From: Methanobacterium bryantii
GTDB lineage: Archaea > Methanobacteriota > Methanobacteria > Methanobacteriales > Methanobacteriaceae
DNA length: 64,000 bases
Direction: 5' to 3'
NCBI RefSeq assembly: GCF_002287175.1
Contig: NZ_LMVM01000012.1
Span: forward strand, 526,608-590,607
A program made the translations under genes and the position numbers. Under the pieces are notes generated by a model, which searched no databases, was not told the origin of the DNA, and was given only the letters and a program-made list of their open reading frames with translations. Of the stretch, positions 54,582-63,780 are shown one piece after another. Positions within the stretch are counted from its first letter, which is position 1. Each line of letters begins with the position of its first letter.

Positions 54582-55751
54582 TTAAACCGGGTTACATGTT
54601 TTATTTAAGCGCGAAATTATTTCTTTTAGTTTATCCACCGGAGCGTCTGTCTTAATTCCTGTAGGTTTAAAATGAGTTCTTGATACGAAATATCCCTCTT
54701 CTTTAATTAATTCTAAAACAGCATCAAGGCGAGGAGAACTTGTTTTCATTTTTTTACAGATCTGGTGGAGGTCATAAAAAGTTGCAGGACCGTTTGCTTC
54801 TTCATATGTCATATTCAAAAGTTTAGATGCTTTTTTTTCCTGGTTTATTTTTGTATTTTCCATATTTTTTAGCATTGCTTCTATAAACTGCTGATCTAAA
54901 ATACTGCTGCACCACAGGGGACCTACAGTCTTAAAATTTTTACCACATACTGGACAGATAGAACTGGTTTTAGGAGTTATACCTTGAATTACAGTTCTAT
55001 TGAGGCAGTTTTCACAGTGCAATATGTATCCTATGTCCTTTTTTAGGGATTCGTCTGTTATCTTTGCTCCTTTTTTGACCCTTGCATATATTCGCATGTA
55101 GTGTTCAGTACTGTGTGAGAATAATATTTCAATGCACTTTTTATATTTGGAAAATGTCCTTGCAATAAATCCTGCAAGAATTCTAACCCCTAGCTCATGA
55201 CAGTATTCAGTTTTAAGGGGCATGGCACCGTATTTTCTAACACATGGATCTTTATATGTCCCGCATAGTCCTGAAGTGTCAGTAGCTGTTGCGCAGATCA
55301 TTCCTCCTGCTTTTAAACTAATTCCTGCAGATTCCATGTAATAAGATGGGGTACCAAATGGATCTATATCAACAATGTCGAATTTTCCTTTGCATTTCCT
55401 AAGTAAGATGTTTGCATCTTCTTTGCATGTTTTTATGTTGTCTAAATCGTTTATTTCAATATTTTCATTTGCAAATTGGATTGCCAGGGGGTTTATATCA
55501 GTTACAACTACCCTGGAGACATTTTCTATCTCCTTTGCATATCTCACACCTCTGATTCCACTTCCTCCAAAAGCATCACATATGCTAATTTCATGCTCTA
55601 ATTCTTCTTTATATGTCTTTATTGCAATTACAGATATGTCTCTGTTAAGTTCCATCACGGGATTGTAAAAAACGGGAGCTTTAGACGATACTTTATCAAA
55701 TTCTGGGGTTTTAATCGTTACAAGCCCTTCATGAATGATTTTAGTGTCCAT
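54582..55751 (-). CDS. trm1: tRNA (guanine(26)-N(2))-dimethyltransferase
   Basis: The 389-residue enzyme modifies G26 of tRNA. Visible features are the SAM-binding region SICDAFGGSGIRGVRYAKE (about residues 56-74), VDIDPFGTPSYY (catalytic Asp-Pro-Phe-Gly), and a zinc-ribbon part CENCLNR/CPVCGKNF. Full length for archaeal Trm1. It is monocistronic. Confidence 0.95.
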   Translation of the reverse strand: MDTKIIHEGLVTIKTPEFDKVSSKAPVFYNPVMELNRDISVIAIKTYKEELEHEISICDAFGGSGIRGVRYAKEIENVSRVVVTDINPLAIQFANENIEINDLDNIKTCKEDANILLRKCKGKFDIVDIDPFGTPSYYMESAGISLKAGGMICATATDTSGLCGTYKDPCVRKYGAMPLKTEYCHELGVRILAGFIARTFSKYKKCIEILFSHSTEHYMRIYARVKKGAKITDESLKKDIGYILHCENCLNRTVIQGITPKTSSICPVCGKNFKTVGPLWCSSILDQQFIEAMLKNMENTKINQEKKASKLLNMTYEEANGPATFYDLHQICKKMKTSSPRLDAVLELIKEEGYFVSRTHFKPTGIKTDAPVDKLKEIISRLNKTCNPV

Positions 55752-56222
55752 AATTTAACCATGCCCTTTTTATGATTGTTTTTAAATAAATTGAATAGGT
55801 AAATTTAATCAAATACAAATTTTTTAGAATTATTAAAATATAGTAAATTCAATTATTAATTTAATCTTTTATAACTTTAAATTCATTTCCCTGAAATTAA
55901 ATTACTTAAAGTGTTGCAATTAATTAAAAATTAGATTTTTAATGGAACAAACTGAACTGCATTATAATTTAATTATTTTTATCAGGCTAAAATCATTTTT
56001 CTAATACAGAAGTAAATATGATTTTATACAACTTATTTATGTTACAGTAACATACTTTTTTAAACTAATAAATTTAGGTTTAGTTTTAAAGCATGTAAAT
56101 ACATTTTTTATAGATAAACTAATCCATAACATTTGGTTATGCACTACAAATCAAATGAATGAATGTTATTAATAATTAAATACAAATAGTTATACTCTAG
56201 TACTAGAGCTAATGGGGGAATA
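55752..56222. other. AT-rich intergenic region with a 14-bp palindrome
   Basis: The gap between trm1 and the CPBP gene holds no ORF. A perfect palindrome CTCTAG-TA-CTAGAG lies at 56195-56208, at the predicted transcription start of the CPBP gene (TATA-like AATTAAATA near 56172). It may be an operator. Confidence 0.45.
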
Positions 56223-56225
56223 ATT

Positions 56226-57152
56226 ATATCAAAAATTCCATTTTTATATAATGCAGAATTGGGTAAAAATAGCTGGTGGAGATATATTGTTACGATTGTA
56301 GCGACATGGGGAATACAGGGAATAGTAGGAATTCTTGTGGCTGTGCTTTTTGTAGTATTTTTAATTATGCAAAATGGTATTTCTGCAGTGGGTTTAAATA
56401 TTCAATCTATTCAATCGAATTCGCTGTTTCTGGTAGCACTGGCATTAATTGGCTTTACGGCTTCTTATTTCGTTTTTTATTTATGCACACGTTTTATACA
56501 TAAAAGACTATTCATATCGTTATTTACTACTAAATCAAGGATTAATTGGGGTAGAATGTTAAAAGGAGCAGTTTTATGGTTTTTAATACTGGGGATGTTA
56601 ACTTTAATTTTCTATTTAATTAATCCTGCAAGTTATGAATTAACTTTTAACCCCAGTACATTTGGAATGCTTTTAATTTTAAGTTTGATAACATTTCCAA
56701 TACAGGCCTCCTTTGAAGAAGTATTTTTCAGGGGATATTTAATGCAGGGAGTGGGTTTATTAAGTAAAAAACCAATTGTACCCCTTCTGGCTACTTCATT
56801 TTTGTTCGGTATTGGACACATTATGAATGGGACGGGTATGACTTTAAGCGTATTTCCATTAATTGAGACAGTTATAATTGGTATAGCGCTGGGTATTATA
56901 ACTTTAGGGGAAGATGGTATAGAAACTGCAATTGGAATACATGTTATGAATAATCTTTATGCGGTGCTCATAGTCAGTACCCCCGACGGAATATTTGGTA
57001 ATTTACCATCTATCATGATGACTTCATCCAGTCCTTCGGGTGATATTCTTACAACAGCAGCAGCCGCTGTAATTGCAGTGGTAATTATATTCTGGAATAA
57101 AAAAGATAAATTAAGGGATATATTTAGATGGGAAGACGCAGAACCTAATTAA
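56226..57152 (+). CDS. CPBP family intramembrane glutamic endopeptidase
   Basis: The protein has about eight helices and the Abi/CAAX protease motifs: FEEVFFRGYLMQ (catalytic Glu-Glu and Arg) and later FLFGIGHIMNG and IGIHVMNNLYAV (His ligands). The start is unusual: TTG 56259 gives 297 residues, but the frame stays open upstream to an ATA at 56226 behind GGGGGA. Those extra codons (ISKIPFLYNAEL) fit the usual family start before GKNSWWRY, so ATA/ATT may be used or a former ATG mutated. Confidence 0.8.
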   Translation: MSKIPFLYNAELGKNSWWRYIVTIVATWGIQGIVGILVAVLFVVFLIMQNGISAVGLNIQSIQSNSLFLVALALIGFTASYFVFYLCTRFIHKRLFISLFTTKSRINWGRMLKGAVLWFLILGMLTLIFYLINPASYELTFNPSTFGMLLILSLITFPIQASFEEVFFRGYLMQGVGLLSKKPIVPLLATSFLFGIGHIMNGTGMTLSVFPLIETVIIGIALGIITLGEDGIETAIGIHVMNNLYAVLIVSTPDGIFGNLPSIMMTSSSPSGDILTTAAAAVIAVVIIFWNKKDKLRDIFRWEDAEPN

Positions 57153-57461
57153 ATTTATTTAAATTACTTTTTATCTATTTTTAGGAGATATGCAAAAAGC
57201 AGTTTTAGTGAATATAACTAAAAAATGGTTAATTTTAAAGCAATTAATTTTTAATTCAGCCTAATTTAAATTGAAAAAGCGCATTCAAATAATAAACTAT
57301 CATTTTAAAATAAAAATTTAAATAACTCAAGCCACTTTAAATATTTGAAAGTTGAAATAAATATTATAAAAATAAACGATGGGTGAGATGATAATTGTTG
57401 TTTGATGTTTATCGTTTATTTTTACTTTAAACTAATCTTGATTAATTAAAGGTGATACTTG
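57153..57461. other. Intergenic region with a 14-bp inverted repeat before the aminotransferase gene
   Basis: TAAAAATAAACGAT (57367-57380) and ATCGTTTATTTTTA (57411-57424) are perfect inverted copies separated by 30 bp. The left arm overlaps the TATA-like region (ATATTATAAAAAT) and the right arm lies past the predicted start. GGTGAT (57451-57456) serves ATG 57462. Confidence 0.5.
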
Positions 57462-58559
57462 ATGATACCAATTGCTAAACCATTTATTGGTGATGAAGAA
57501 ATTAAGGAAGTAGAGGCTGTTTTAAGATCTGGATTCATTGCACAAGGGCCAAAAGTTGCTGAATTCGAAGAAAAGTTTGCAGAATATATTGGCACTAGAC
57601 ATGCTGTTGCTACAAGTTCTGGGACCACAGCATTACATGTTGCCATTCTTTGTGCTGGAATTGGTAAAGGCGATGAAGTAATAACCACTCCGTTTTCCTT
57701 TGCTGCAACAGCAAATTCTGTCCTTTATGCTGGTGGAAAACCTGTATTTGTGGATATAGACCCTAAAACATACAATATAAACCCTGAAAAGATCGAGGAA
57801 GCTATAACAGATAAAACAAAGGCTATATTACCGGTTCATTTGTACGGACAGCCTGCAGATATGGATCAGATATGTAAAATAGCGGAAGATCATGACTTAA
57901 AAATAATAGAAGACGCTGCACAGGCTCATGGAGCTATTTACCACGGTAAAAAAGTAGGGTCTATTGGAGATATGGCGTGTTTCAGTTTTTATCCTACAAA
58001 AAATATTACCACTGGTGAAGGCGGTATAATAACCACTGATGATGATGCATTTGACAAAGATGCACGTGCTATACGGGCTCATGGTGAAAGTGAAAGATAT
58101 GAACATGTTACATTGGGATATAACTTTAGAATGACTGATATCGCAGCAGCAATAGGTGTAGTTCAAATTAAACGGCTTGAAGAGTTCAATGAGAAAAGAA
58201 TAGAAAATGCAGAATATTTAACTGAGCATATAAATTCAATTGAAGGGATTGAATCACCATATGTGGCTGAAAATGTCAGGCATGTGTTCCATCAGTACAC
58301 AGTAAGGGTAGAAAATGGTAAAAGAGATGAACTAAAGGAATTTTTAAACAATGAAGGAATTGGAACTGGAGTTCATTATCCTAGGACTATATACAACCAA
58401 AAACTTTATGAAGATTTAGGATACACAGCCGATTGTCCTGAAGCGGAAAAAGCAGCGGCTGAAGTTTTATCTCTCCCTGTAAATCCTACCTTAACTGCTG
58501 AAGATTTTGGAAAAATAGTATCTGTACTTCAAGATGCTTCAGATAAAATTTTTAAATAA
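57462..58559 (+). CDS. DegT/DnrJ/EryC1/StrS family aminotransferase
   Basis: The 365-residue PLP enzyme makes amino sugars or related nucleotide-linked sugars. Family segments are SGTTALHVA, EDAAQAHGA, and FYPTKNITTGEGG with the PLP lysine at K180, then GYNFRMTDIAAAIG. No other sugar or surface polysaccharide genes are near. ATG 57462 behind GGTGAT is preferred over TTG 57459. The upstream inverted repeat may control it. Confidence 0.93.
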   Translation: MIPIAKPFIGDEEIKEVEAVLRSGFIAQGPKVAEFEEKFAEYIGTRHAVATSSGTTALHVAILCAGIGKGDEVITTPFSFAATANSVLYAGGKPVFVDIDPKTYNINPEKIEEAITDKTKAILPVHLYGQPADMDQICKIAEDHDLKIIEDAAQAHGAIYHGKKVGSIGDMACFSFYPTKNITTGEGGIITTDDDAFDKDARAIRAHGESERYEHVTLGYNFRMTDIAAAIGVVQIKRLEEFNEKRIENAEYLTEHINSIEGIESPYVAENVRHVFHQYTVRVENGKRDELKEFLNNEGIGTGVHYPRTIYNQKLYEDLGYTADCPEAEKAAAEVLSLPVNPTLTAEDFGKIVSVLQDASDKIFK

Positions 58560-58795
58560 TTTAAAGATTTTATTTTTTTTGGTAAATCTGGTTAATTATT
58601 TTTTAGTAAAATATAACTTTATTTTTACTTGTTTTTTGAAAAATAGTTATTTAGAATATTTATTTTTAATATTATCACGTTTTATGATTTATTTTTTAAA
58701 TAGGGATGTGCTTTAAATAATTATTAATACTTAATTATTAAAAAGTATTAATTTTTATAGAACTTATTATATAATAATTGTATGGTGTGGAGTGA
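58560..58795. other. AT-rich region with MscS-like gene promoter
   Basis: Beyond the terminator, AT-rich sequence leads to a TATA box (TTATTATATAATAA, about 58763-58776), which predicts a start near 58795, right at the beginning of the hairpin chain. Confidence 0.5.
58567..58580 (+). terminator. T-rich terminator of the aminotransferase gene
   Basis: The run TTTTATTTTTTTT follows the stop at 58559, as is typical for archaeal intrinsic termination. No hairpin is needed or seen. Confidence 0.5.
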
Positions 58796-58910
58796 AGGAA
58801 AATGCTGTGCATTTTCCTGAACCCCAAAATTTTCGTTAAAAAATTTTGGATGTTCTCAAAAATTCATAGAATTTAGAGAACCCCAAAAAAATAGAAAATT
58901 TTTTTGGAGG
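58796..58910 (+). promoter_or_regulatory. 5' leader made of four consecutive hairpins, last one over the ribosome binding site
   Basis: H1 is AGGAAAATGC-TGT-GCATTTTCCT (58796-58818). H2 is CCAAAATTTT...AAAATTTTGG with a 6-nt loop (58824-58849). H3 is GTTCTC with inner AAATTC-ATA-GAATTT and GAGAAC (58852-58881). H4 pairs CCAAAAAAA (58883-58891) with TTTTTTTGG (58899-58907). The GG of H4 are the first two bases of GGAGG (58906-58910), so H4 can hide the ribosome binding site of the gene at 58919. Confidence 0.7.
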
Positions 58911-58918
58911 TTGATAAC

Positions 58919-59662
58919 GTGGTTTTTGAAAATGTGCAACAAGGCCTTACAGATTCTGCGAATATGATAATTCAGTTCCTCCCAGCTTTAATTGGCGCTA
59001 TTATAATCCTGATAATTGGATGGATTGTAGGGCGTGTAGCTGGCGGAATTTTATCTAAACTGCTCCAGAAAACCAAAATTGATGAAACGGTAAGTAAAAC
59101 TGATTTTGGTGCAACTCTGGATAAGTCTGGAATGACGGTATCAGGACTATTTGGTTCACTGTTTAAATGGTTCATATACCTGATATTCATAATGGCCGCT
59201 GTAAACGTCTTAAACATACCGATTTTCGCTGATTTCTTGAATGCAGTAGTATTATATATACCTAACCTTATAGCAGGTGTGCTGGTACTTGTAATAGGAT
59301 TAATAGCAGTTAACTTCCTCATGAAATGGGTAGGAAGCATGCTAAAAGGGGAAGATGTTCCATTCACTAACTGGATAGTTATGGGGTTACAGGCTCTTCT
59401 TTCACTGGTGGTAATTGTAATTGCATTAGACCAATGGCGTATTCAAACTGCAATTATATACACTTTCCTGGTTCCGCTGGCATGGGGAATTTCTGCGGGT
59501 CTAGCAATTGCAATAGGAATCGCTGTAGGAGTAGGGGCCAAAGATGTTGTGGCAGACTATTTACGGAAAATGGCAGAAACTGGAGAAAGCAAAGCTAAAA
59601 AAATGGAAGGAGAAAGCGAAAAAGAAGAGTTCAGAGAACCTGGAGAAGGAATGCCCCGGTAA
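58919..59662 (+). CDS. MscS-like TM-helix repeat protein (small-conductance channel-like)
   Basis: The 247-residue membrane protein starts with GTG 58919, nine bases after GGAGG. It has about five hydrophobic helices arranged as repeated conserved TM helix segments (LPALIGAIIILIIGWIVGR, YIPNLIAGVLVLVIGLI, and a similar third near residues 195-215), and a charged tail. The family (PF05552-like) is related to mechanosensitive channels, but the MscS beta domain is absent. Likely function is osmotic response; the leader hairpins may control it. Confidence 0.75.
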   Translation: MVFENVQQGLTDSANMIIQFLPALIGAIIILIIGWIVGRVAGGILSKLLQKTKIDETVSKTDFGATLDKSGMTVSGLFGSLFKWFIYLIFIMAAVNVLNIPIFADFLNAVVLYIPNLIAGVLVLVIGLIAVNFLMKWVGSMLKGEDVPFTNWIVMGLQALLSLVVIVIALDQWRIQTAIIYTFLVPLAWGISAGLAIAIGIAVGVGAKDVVADYLRKMAETGESKAKKMEGESEKEEFREPGEGMPR

Positions 59663-59702
59663 TTTAAGCACAATTTGCTATTTGAAAATTAAAATTTTGG
59701 AA

Positions 59703-59740
59703 CCCAAACAAAAAAATGTTTGGGGATTTCTTTTTATTTT
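59703..59740 (+). terminator. Terminator of the MscS-like gene
   Basis: A perfect 8-bp hairpin, CCCAAACA (59703-59710) with TGTTTGGG (59717-59724), is followed by a T-rich run (59727-59740). Confidence 0.65.
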
Positions 59741-59891
59741 AGAAATAAAGCAGTTAGTAGTTTAAATAGTGTTTGGGAATTTCATTTATTTATTAGAAAT
59801 AACGCATGCAGTAATAATTTATAAAAAATAAGATTTGAAAATTCCATTTATTTTAGAAATAAAGTGCATAGTAATAGTTTATAAAAATAAG
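59733..59891. repeat. Three imperfect tandem repeats, about 54-60 bp, at the 3' end of the DUF2142 gene
   Basis: Copies are aligned by AGAAATAA at 59741, 59795 and 59855, each preceded by TTTATTT and followed by variable GCA..AGTA.TA stretches. The third copy contains the stop codon and last codons of the DUF2142 gene on the - strand, so the others appear to be duplications of that gene end. Confidence 0.5.
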
Positions 59892-61232
59892 CACTACTTT
59901 TGACATGATTAGAATGATAAGCAAGCTCAACATCAATTCAACTAACAGCCTGTTTTTAGTTCTTTCATTCTTTTCATACAGGGTTAAAAACAGCAACGGT
60001 AGTACTGGAATTAAATATCTGCCTTGAATCCCATGTATTACTGGTGCTCCAGTATATGTCCATGTGAGATATTCTAAGACAAAAATGGTTCCTGTAATTA
60101 ACAAAAATACTCCTAAAATAGTATATCTTTGCTTTAGATTTATTTTAAAAGAGCCCTTATCGAAAGCAGCTACTAATAGTATTATAAAGAAATACATGTA
60201 GTAAATCAGGTTTGGAATAGGTGAATTTGCGTAAGCCCAGTTACCGACCACTATAAATGGAAGTTCTCCTGCATACTGGGAGGAAGTGTTTAACAGGGTT
60301 TGAATAAAGTCTATAGGATAATGTAAAATATAAATTAATTGATCTTGGATAGATATGCCGGGATCAAGGGGCATGTACAGTCCATTAACCATAAAATTCC
60401 AGAATGCAATTACCAGAACACCGAGTAAAAACATAAGTCCAAATATCTTGAACATTTTGGTCCTGCCTTCAAATTTCTTGGAAGGGATTAAGAAGAACAG
60501 GAGAATCAGCATGATATACGGCATTTTAGCTAAACCCAGTAATAAAGTAATTAGTACGATTATTGCAATGTGTTTCGATGTTATTTGTTTAATGCTGTCA
60601 TCTAGAGCTAATTTAAGGAAAATTGCAATGCTAATAAATGATAATGAAATGGCTATACTGTCTGCCGAGAGGGAAGCTGCCTGAAATAGTGTCATTGGCA
60701 TTAAAGCTATGGCTAAGAAACCCCATTTAAACACAGGGGTTATTTTAATTGCTAAAAATACAATAAATAACCATAATAATAGATTTCCAAATCTCCCTAA
60801 ATACATCAGTATTAATGGGGACAAATCAAACAATTTTCCAAGAGCTATACTTAATCCCGAGGCTAAATAGGGAAGTGGGGAATAAGTTACCACAGCATAC
60901 TTTGAAATATCTACAAAAGTATTATTACTGCTTTTAAGTGGAAGATTTAATAGATATCTCATGTCCATTGATTGATTGTTTAAAATGTAGTATTTCCATT
61001 TTTGATAGATGTTGTCTGTCATGATTTTTACAGACTCGGGAACTGAAACCCCTGCTTTATTTCCTATTTTTTCAGGAATTAGATGTCCATTGCTTATATC
61101 CCATGACTTATAATAATGTTCATATTCGTCAGGAACCTGAAAAGGAGGAATTAATACTAAAAAAGCTATTCCGTAAATCAATCCCAGAATAATAAATACA
61201 TACTGTGGATTTAAACTCTTAATTCTATTCAT
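59853..61232 (-). CDS. DUF2142 domain membrane protein
   Basis: The 459-residue protein has about 12 helices and the family signature PDEYEHYYKSWDISNG (about residues 33-48) after the first helix. DUF2142 proteins resemble glycosyltransferases of the GT-C fold and are found with cell-surface sugar genes, but no such neighbours are present here. ATG 61232 is used; GTG 61235 is directly adjacent. It ends inside the tandem repeat region. Confidence 0.82.
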   Translation of the reverse strand: MNRIKSLNPQYVFIILGLIYGIAFLVLIPPFQVPDEYEHYYKSWDISNGHLIPEKIGNKAGVSVPESVKIMTDNIYQKWKYYILNNQSMDMRYLLNLPLKSSNNTFVDISKYAVVTYSPLPYLASGLSIALGKLFDLSPLILMYLGRFGNLLLWLFIVFLAIKITPVFKWGFLAIALMPMTLFQAASLSADSIAISLSFISIAIFLKLALDDSIKQITSKHIAIIVLITLLLGLAKMPYIMLILLFFLIPSKKFEGRTKMFKIFGLMFLLGVLVIAFWNFMVNGLYMPLDPGISIQDQLIYILHYPIDFIQTLLNTSSQYAGELPFIVVGNWAYANSPIPNLIYYMYFFIILLVAAFDKGSFKINLKQRYTILGVFLLITGTIFVLEYLTWTYTGAPVIHGIQGRYLIPVLPLLFLTLYEKNERTKNRLLVELMLSLLIILIMSKVVLIFINYYYALYF

Positions 61233-61297
61233 CACAAGAGATATAGATTTAATTATATAAAAAGTAAACCGGCAAAATATTCCGTTTGTATTTAATT

Positions 61298-61495
61298 TTA
61301 CTTACACTTTATCCCGTATCTGGATAATGTATTATTGACTTCAACTATGAAATCTGACCATTTGTTAGGTACAATGTTGGGTATCGATGAGTATTCAAAA
61401 AGTTTTGATTTATTGTTAGTGAATTTATCAAAATAACAATTTAAACTTTCTTTAATGATATTGGTGAATTGCTCAAAACAAGTGATATCTATTGA
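61298..61495 (-). pseudogene. Remnant of a protein-coding gene (C-terminal fragment)
   Basis: A stretch of about 65 open codons ends at TAA 61300-61298. It reads ITCFEQFTNIIKESLN and then WSDFIVEVNNTLSRYGIKCK. There is no ATG, GTG or TTG start and an in-frame stop lies just upstream. The amino acid mix looks protein-like, so it may be the end of a lost gene. I do not recognise a family. Confidence 0.35.
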
Positions 61496-61536
61496 TTAAA
61501 AGTAAATGTGGTTAAAAATTTAGAAAAAATAATTAA

Positions 61537-62058
61537 CTATTCGAGCACTTTAAAAGTACCTGTAATTGCTACAACTGCTCGAGTATCTGTAACTCCAACA
61601 CCGTTATACTCAAATAATATATTGTATCTTTTCCCGTTTTTATCAAAATATATTGACTCATATTTAACATATGGGACGTTATAATGGGCATAAATTATAT
61701 CAAGAGCTTGGGTGCCGTTTATGGTTATATTTTGAACTTCTTCAACCGTATAATTGGCTGCAGTAAGGTTAGCAGTGTTTTTCAGATCGTTTATACTTAC
61801 TCCATCAACTTTTCCAGTACTATCAAGGGATTCTTTGGATATTTTAAATGTGCAGTTATAGTCCCAGCCGCTTACACCTTTTACAAATACTCCATTTGTA
61901 CTATTAACTTCTTTAATTGTATATTCATGGGGATATTCAAAGTAGATCCCGCTTTTATTATAGATATTGTTTACGCCAGGGCCCCTGTCTTCATAAGTAC
62001 AACCAGATACGGCAATTATGAAAATTAAAACTGGAACTATGAGTACAATCTTATTCAA
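61537..62058 (-). CDS. Secreted lipoprotein, PsbP-like fold
   Basis: The 173-residue product begins with TTG 62058 (GAGG upstream; frame opens at 62121) and a signal peptide ending in a lipobox VSGC (Cys about residue 19). The mature part has a PsbP-like pattern (GIYFEYPHEYTIKEV near the start, KRYNILFEYNG and VAITGTFKV at the end). It would be anchored to the outer face of the membrane. Its partner or ligand is unknown. Confidence 0.72.
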   Translation of the reverse strand: MNKIVLIVPVLIFIIAVSGCTYEDRGPGVNNIYNKSGIYFEYPHEYTIKEVNSTNGVFVKGVSGWDYNCTFKISKESLDSTGKVDGVSINDLKNTANLTAANYTVEEVQNITINGTQALDIIYAHYNVPYVKYESIYFDKNGKRYNILFEYNGVGVTDTRAVVAITGTFKVLE

Positions 62059-62316
62059 ATGATAACCTCTGTATTTTTTAATTGGGATAATGTGATTGAG
62101 TATAATTAGGATTATTTCCATTGAATATAAATTTTTTTAGATAGATCTTTGATGGGGGAAGTGATGTGGAGTAACTCCATTAAACGAATAGAACCGTAAA
62201 TTAGAATAAAATTTGATTTATATTATCTTAATTAGAAAAAGAGGGGTTTGATATTAACCGGCATTCAAATTAGGTTAAAAAATTAAAATTAAATACTGCT
62301 ATTTAACTGGAAATGA

Positions 62317-62622
62317 TTATTTTCCCATTTTTTGTTCAACTGAACCCACTTTTTCTTCCATTGTTTTGTCTGTATCCCTTCTGTCGTCTATCTTTACGTG
62401 GGTTTCAACTCTTTGCACGCCTTCTCTAAATATTGATTCGTGAGCGGCTTTTATTGCAGTGAAAAGTTTATCAGGGTCATTTGTTTCAATTAGAGTGCCC
62501 ATCCCGGTTAGTTTATATTTAATGCCGTTATCTTCTAATGCAGATGTAGCAGCAGCTATATATTTACTTATGCTTGTATCACATGTCCCAACTGGGACTA
62601 TGGTTAGTTCTGCAGATATCAT
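62317..62622 (-). CDS. MTH1187-family thiamine-binding protein
   Basis: The 101-residue protein belongs to the DUF77/Thiamine_BP family: MISAELTIVPVGTCDTSISKYI, YKLTGMGTLIE, and a C-terminal RVETHVKIDDRRD. The family's founding member is MTH1187 of Methanothermobacter. The protein forms tetramers and binds a thiamine-like ligand. It stands alone. Confidence 0.88.
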   Translation of the reverse strand: MISAELTIVPVGTCDTSISKYIAAATSALEDNGIKYKLTGMGTLIETNDPDKLFTAIKAAHESIFREGVQRVETHVKIDDRRDTDKTMEEKVGSVEQKMGK

Positions 62623-62848
62623 AATAAATTATATGTTTAATTTAGTATATCAACATTTTTAAGTGAAATAAGTAACAAAAATTAAGGATTTTTAAGGCTT
62701 AAAATTGTAAATTACAAAAAGAAAGCATCAGATGTCTTGAAAATCCTTTTTTTCATGAGTTTCCAATGATTTTAAGAAAATTCTCCAGAAGTTTTTAATT
62801 TAACATAAACTATTTCTCAAATAATCTGCAAACCTATTTTGATCTGTT

Positions 62849-63700
62849 ATGGTTGCTCAGGAAGAATTCAACAAAAACATTGAAAACAATGTGAAGGAAA
62901 CAATAGAAACATATGGGCTGCTGGCACATAATGAAAAAGTTGCAGTGGCCCTTTCAGGTGGAAAAGACAGTATTTTAACATTGCATATGCTGAACAAATT
63001 TAAAGAGGAATATAATCTTGATTTGGTGGCCATAACTATTGATGAAGGAATTTCTGGATACCGAAATGAAGGTGTGGAAGCAGCAAGGAAAAATGCTGAA
63101 GAGATAGGGGTTAAATTAATTGAAAAATCGTTTTTAGATGAATTTAATTTTAAACTTGATGATATTTTTAGTTTTTATAAGAGCGCATGTATACCATGCG
63201 GAGTTTTCAGGAGATACTTACTGAACAAAACAGCTTATGAAGTTGGAGCCTGTAAAATTGCAACAGGTCACAACCTTGACGATGAAATACAATCATTCCT
63301 TATGACATTTGCAAGGGCGGATTTTAGAAGATTTTCAAAGTTTGGACCGAAGCTGAATACCATTCATGAAAAACTCATTCCAAGAATTAAACCTCTCTGG
63401 AATGTACCTGAAAAAGATGTAGGAACATGGGCAGTTTTAAATGACATAGATGTTCATTTTGCAGAATGTCCTTATTCTCATATGTCTGCAAGGTCTAAAA
63501 TAAAGGGATTTTTAAACAAGATTGAATCAGAGAGAAAGGGAACCAAAGCGAATATACTTAGATCATTTGACCAAACATTCCAGTTTGAAAAGAAGCCCGC
63601 GACTTTGTATGAGTGTAAAAAATGCGGTGAACCATCTTCAATGGATGTTTGTAAAGCATGCGAAATGCTTGAAGAGATTGGGGGTTATTTGGGTGATTAG
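62849..63700 (+). CDS. tRNA 2-thiolation enzyme (Ncs6/TtuA-like), N-terminal zinc ribbon missing
   Basis: The 283-residue ATP pyrophosphatase carries SGGKDS at residues 36-41, a KSACIPCGVFRR segment (catalytic Cys pair region) and GHNLDDE. The C-terminal zinc ribbon YECKKCGEPSSMDVCKACE is present. Homologues normally start with another CxxC...CxxH zinc ribbon; here the frame begins right at the following helix (EEFNKNIENN) and an in-frame TGA lies just upstream, so that module is absent. ATG 62849 has no clear ribosome binding site. Confidence 0.85.
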   Translation: MVAQEEFNKNIENNVKETIETYGLLAHNEKVAVALSGGKDSILTLHMLNKFKEEYNLDLVAITIDEGISGYRNEGVEAARKNAEEIGVKLIEKSFLDEFNFKLDDIFSFYKSACIPCGVFRRYLLNKTAYEVGACKIATGHNLDDEIQSFLMTFARADFRRFSKFGPKLNTIHEKLIPRIKPLWNVPEKDVGTWAVLNDIDVHFAECPYSHMSARSKIKGFLNKIESERKGTKANILRSFDQTFQFEKKPATLYECKKCGEPSSMDVCKACEMLEEIGGYLGD

Positions 63701-63780
63701 TTTGTGTTTTTCGTGTTAATGGGTGTTTTGTAAGGCATGCTGTTCTGGAGAGATACATGCTTTTTAAATTACGCTCATGT

